Assembly: GCA_948999435.1 (NCBI GenBank)
Contig: CARJCM010000036.1
Coordinates: forward strand, 1-13,892
Source: an uncultured Bacilli bacterium
GTDB lineage: Bacteria > Bacillota_I > Bacilli_A > RF39 > UBA660
DNA length: 13,892 nt
Reading direction: 5' to 3'
Part shown: positions 13,213 through 13,892 of the stretch, one piece after another
Layout: every line of letters starts with the position of its first letter
How positions within the stretch are numbered: the first letter of the stretch is position 1
The notes under the pieces: generated by a model
What the model saw: the letters and a program-made list of their open reading frames with translations, nothing else
Databases searched by the model: none
Told to the model about the DNA's origin: nothing
Position numbers and translations under genes: made by a program

Positions 13213-13825
13213 TTATTTAATTGAGGAATTAGACAAACTTTACCCTGATGCTAGATGTGAATTAAATTATACTAAGGATTATGAATTATTAATTGCGACT
13301 GTATTAAGTGCTCAATGTACTGATAAAAGAGTCAATAGTGTAACGAGTATATTATTTTCAAAATATGATATTAACGCTTTAAGTAAAGCTAATTTAAAAG
13401 ATATTGAAAGAATTATAAGATCATGTGGGTCTTATACCAAGAAAGCTTATTATTTAAAAAGTATCGCTGAAAGACTAATTAGTGATTATAATGGTAAAGT
13501 TCCAAATAATCGTGAATACTTAGAAAGTTTACCAGGAGTAGGAAGAAAAACTTGTAATGTTGTTTTATCGAATTTATATGATGTACCTGCCATCGCCGTT
13601 GATACTCATGTATCAAGAGTAGCTATAAGACTCGGATTAGCGAGTAAAGATGATAGTGTACTAACTATTGAAAAAAAATTAATGAAAAAATTACCCAAAA
13701 AAAATTGGAGTAGATTACATCATCAACTAGTATTATTTGGAAGATACAATTGTAAAGCAATAAAACCAAATTGTAAAGAATGTCCATTTATAGAATATTG
13801 CAAAGAAAAAAATAAAAATATCTAA
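13193..13825 (+). CDS. nth: Endonuclease III (DNA glycosylase/AP lyase)
   Basis: Base-excision-repair enzyme that removes oxidised pyrimidines and nicks at abasic sites. 210 aa, family length. Helix-hairpin-helix LPGVGRKT (113-120) contains the catalytic K119; AVDTHVSRVAIRLGLA holds catalytic D137. The 4Fe-4S loop is C187-x6-C194-x2-C197-x5-C203, complete. SAQCTD (39-44) is another signature. It overlaps dnaD by 20 bp; an ATG at 13202 would shorten both overlap and protein. Neither start has a clear Shine-Dalgarno, but 13193 better matches the N-terminal length of known Nth, and coupling to dnaD translation is likely. No terminator follows in the remaining 67 bases. Confidence 0.96.
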   Translation: MIQMKSSYLIEELDKLYPDARCELNYTKDYELLIATVLSAQCTDKRVNSVTSILFSKYDINALSKANLKDIERIIRSCGSYTKKAYYLKSIAERLISDYNGKVPNNREYLESLPGVGRKTCNVVLSNLYDVPAIAVDTHVSRVAIRLGLASKDDSVLTIEKKLMKKLPKKNWSRLHHQLVLFGRYNCKAIKPNCKECPFIEYCKEKNKNI

Positions 13826-13892
13826 AAAATATTAAAAAGTTAGTGTAAAGAGTTTTGGGGTAAAAAGATAAAAAAGTCGAATTATAATAAAT

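Noticed and set aside
13826..13892. TATAAT at 13883-13888 as a promoter for a gene beyond the window
   Set aside because: No -35 at suitable spacing, no TGn extension, and no downstream sequence to judge; such hexamers are frequent in this AT-rich DNA.
1..13892. CRISPR arrays, tRNA or rRNA genes, insertion sequences, toxin-antitoxin pairs, prophage genes
   Set aside because: Reading through the window showed no regularly spaced direct repeats, no tRNA T-arm and acceptor pairing, and no transposase, integrase or toxin-antitoxin motifs.

Overview
The window is AT-rich (roughly 28-30% G+C by eye) and uses the standard bacterial code: one gene ends at TGA and every tryptophan I read is TGG. Shine-Dalgarno sites are AGGAGG-like, promoters are classical TTGACA-17-TATAAT, and a CIRCE heat-shock operator is present. 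The dnaD-nth pair, UppP, an N-domain-less ClpB and SipW-cognate-type exported proteins all point to Bacillota, class Bacilli. My best guess is an uncultured, small-genome, gut-type lineage of the RF39 kind; that placement is inference.

Layout, left to right. (1) 1-930 is the 3' end of a surface-type protein whose C-terminus holds a short cassette with very different base and codon use. The cassette resembles the variable region of a diversity-generating retroelement (DGR) target or a recombining cassette. (2) clpB follows, under a near-perfect promoter whose -35 lies inside a CIRCE element. (3) Next come a HExxH metallopeptidase-like protein, with a promoter and terminator packed into its leader, and an HD-domain hydrolase. 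(4) uppP is on the minus strand, ending tail-to-tail with the HD gene through two adjacent terminators. (5) A small membrane protein overlaps a DUF3603-like gene. (6) miaB has a perfect 11-bp inverted repeat spanning its -10 box, Shine-Dalgarno site and start codon. (7) Two paralogous exported SipW-cognate-type proteins each have their own promoter and terminator. (8) mscL-miaA-ATPase-cca-dnaD-nth form a tight operon-like run with gaps of 1-13 bp or overlaps and no internal terminator.

Most of the window is housekeeping: tRNA maturation and modification (miaA, miaB, cca), replication and repair (dnaD, nth), envelope lipid recycling (uppP), osmotic safety (mscL) and protein disaggregation (clpB). 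The accessory material is the truncated surface protein and the two exported paralogues. I see no tRNA, rRNA, CRISPR array, insertion sequence, reverse transcriptase or toxin-antitoxin pair. The most unusual signals are the composition-shifted cassette at 751-876 and the start-site inverted repeat at miaB.
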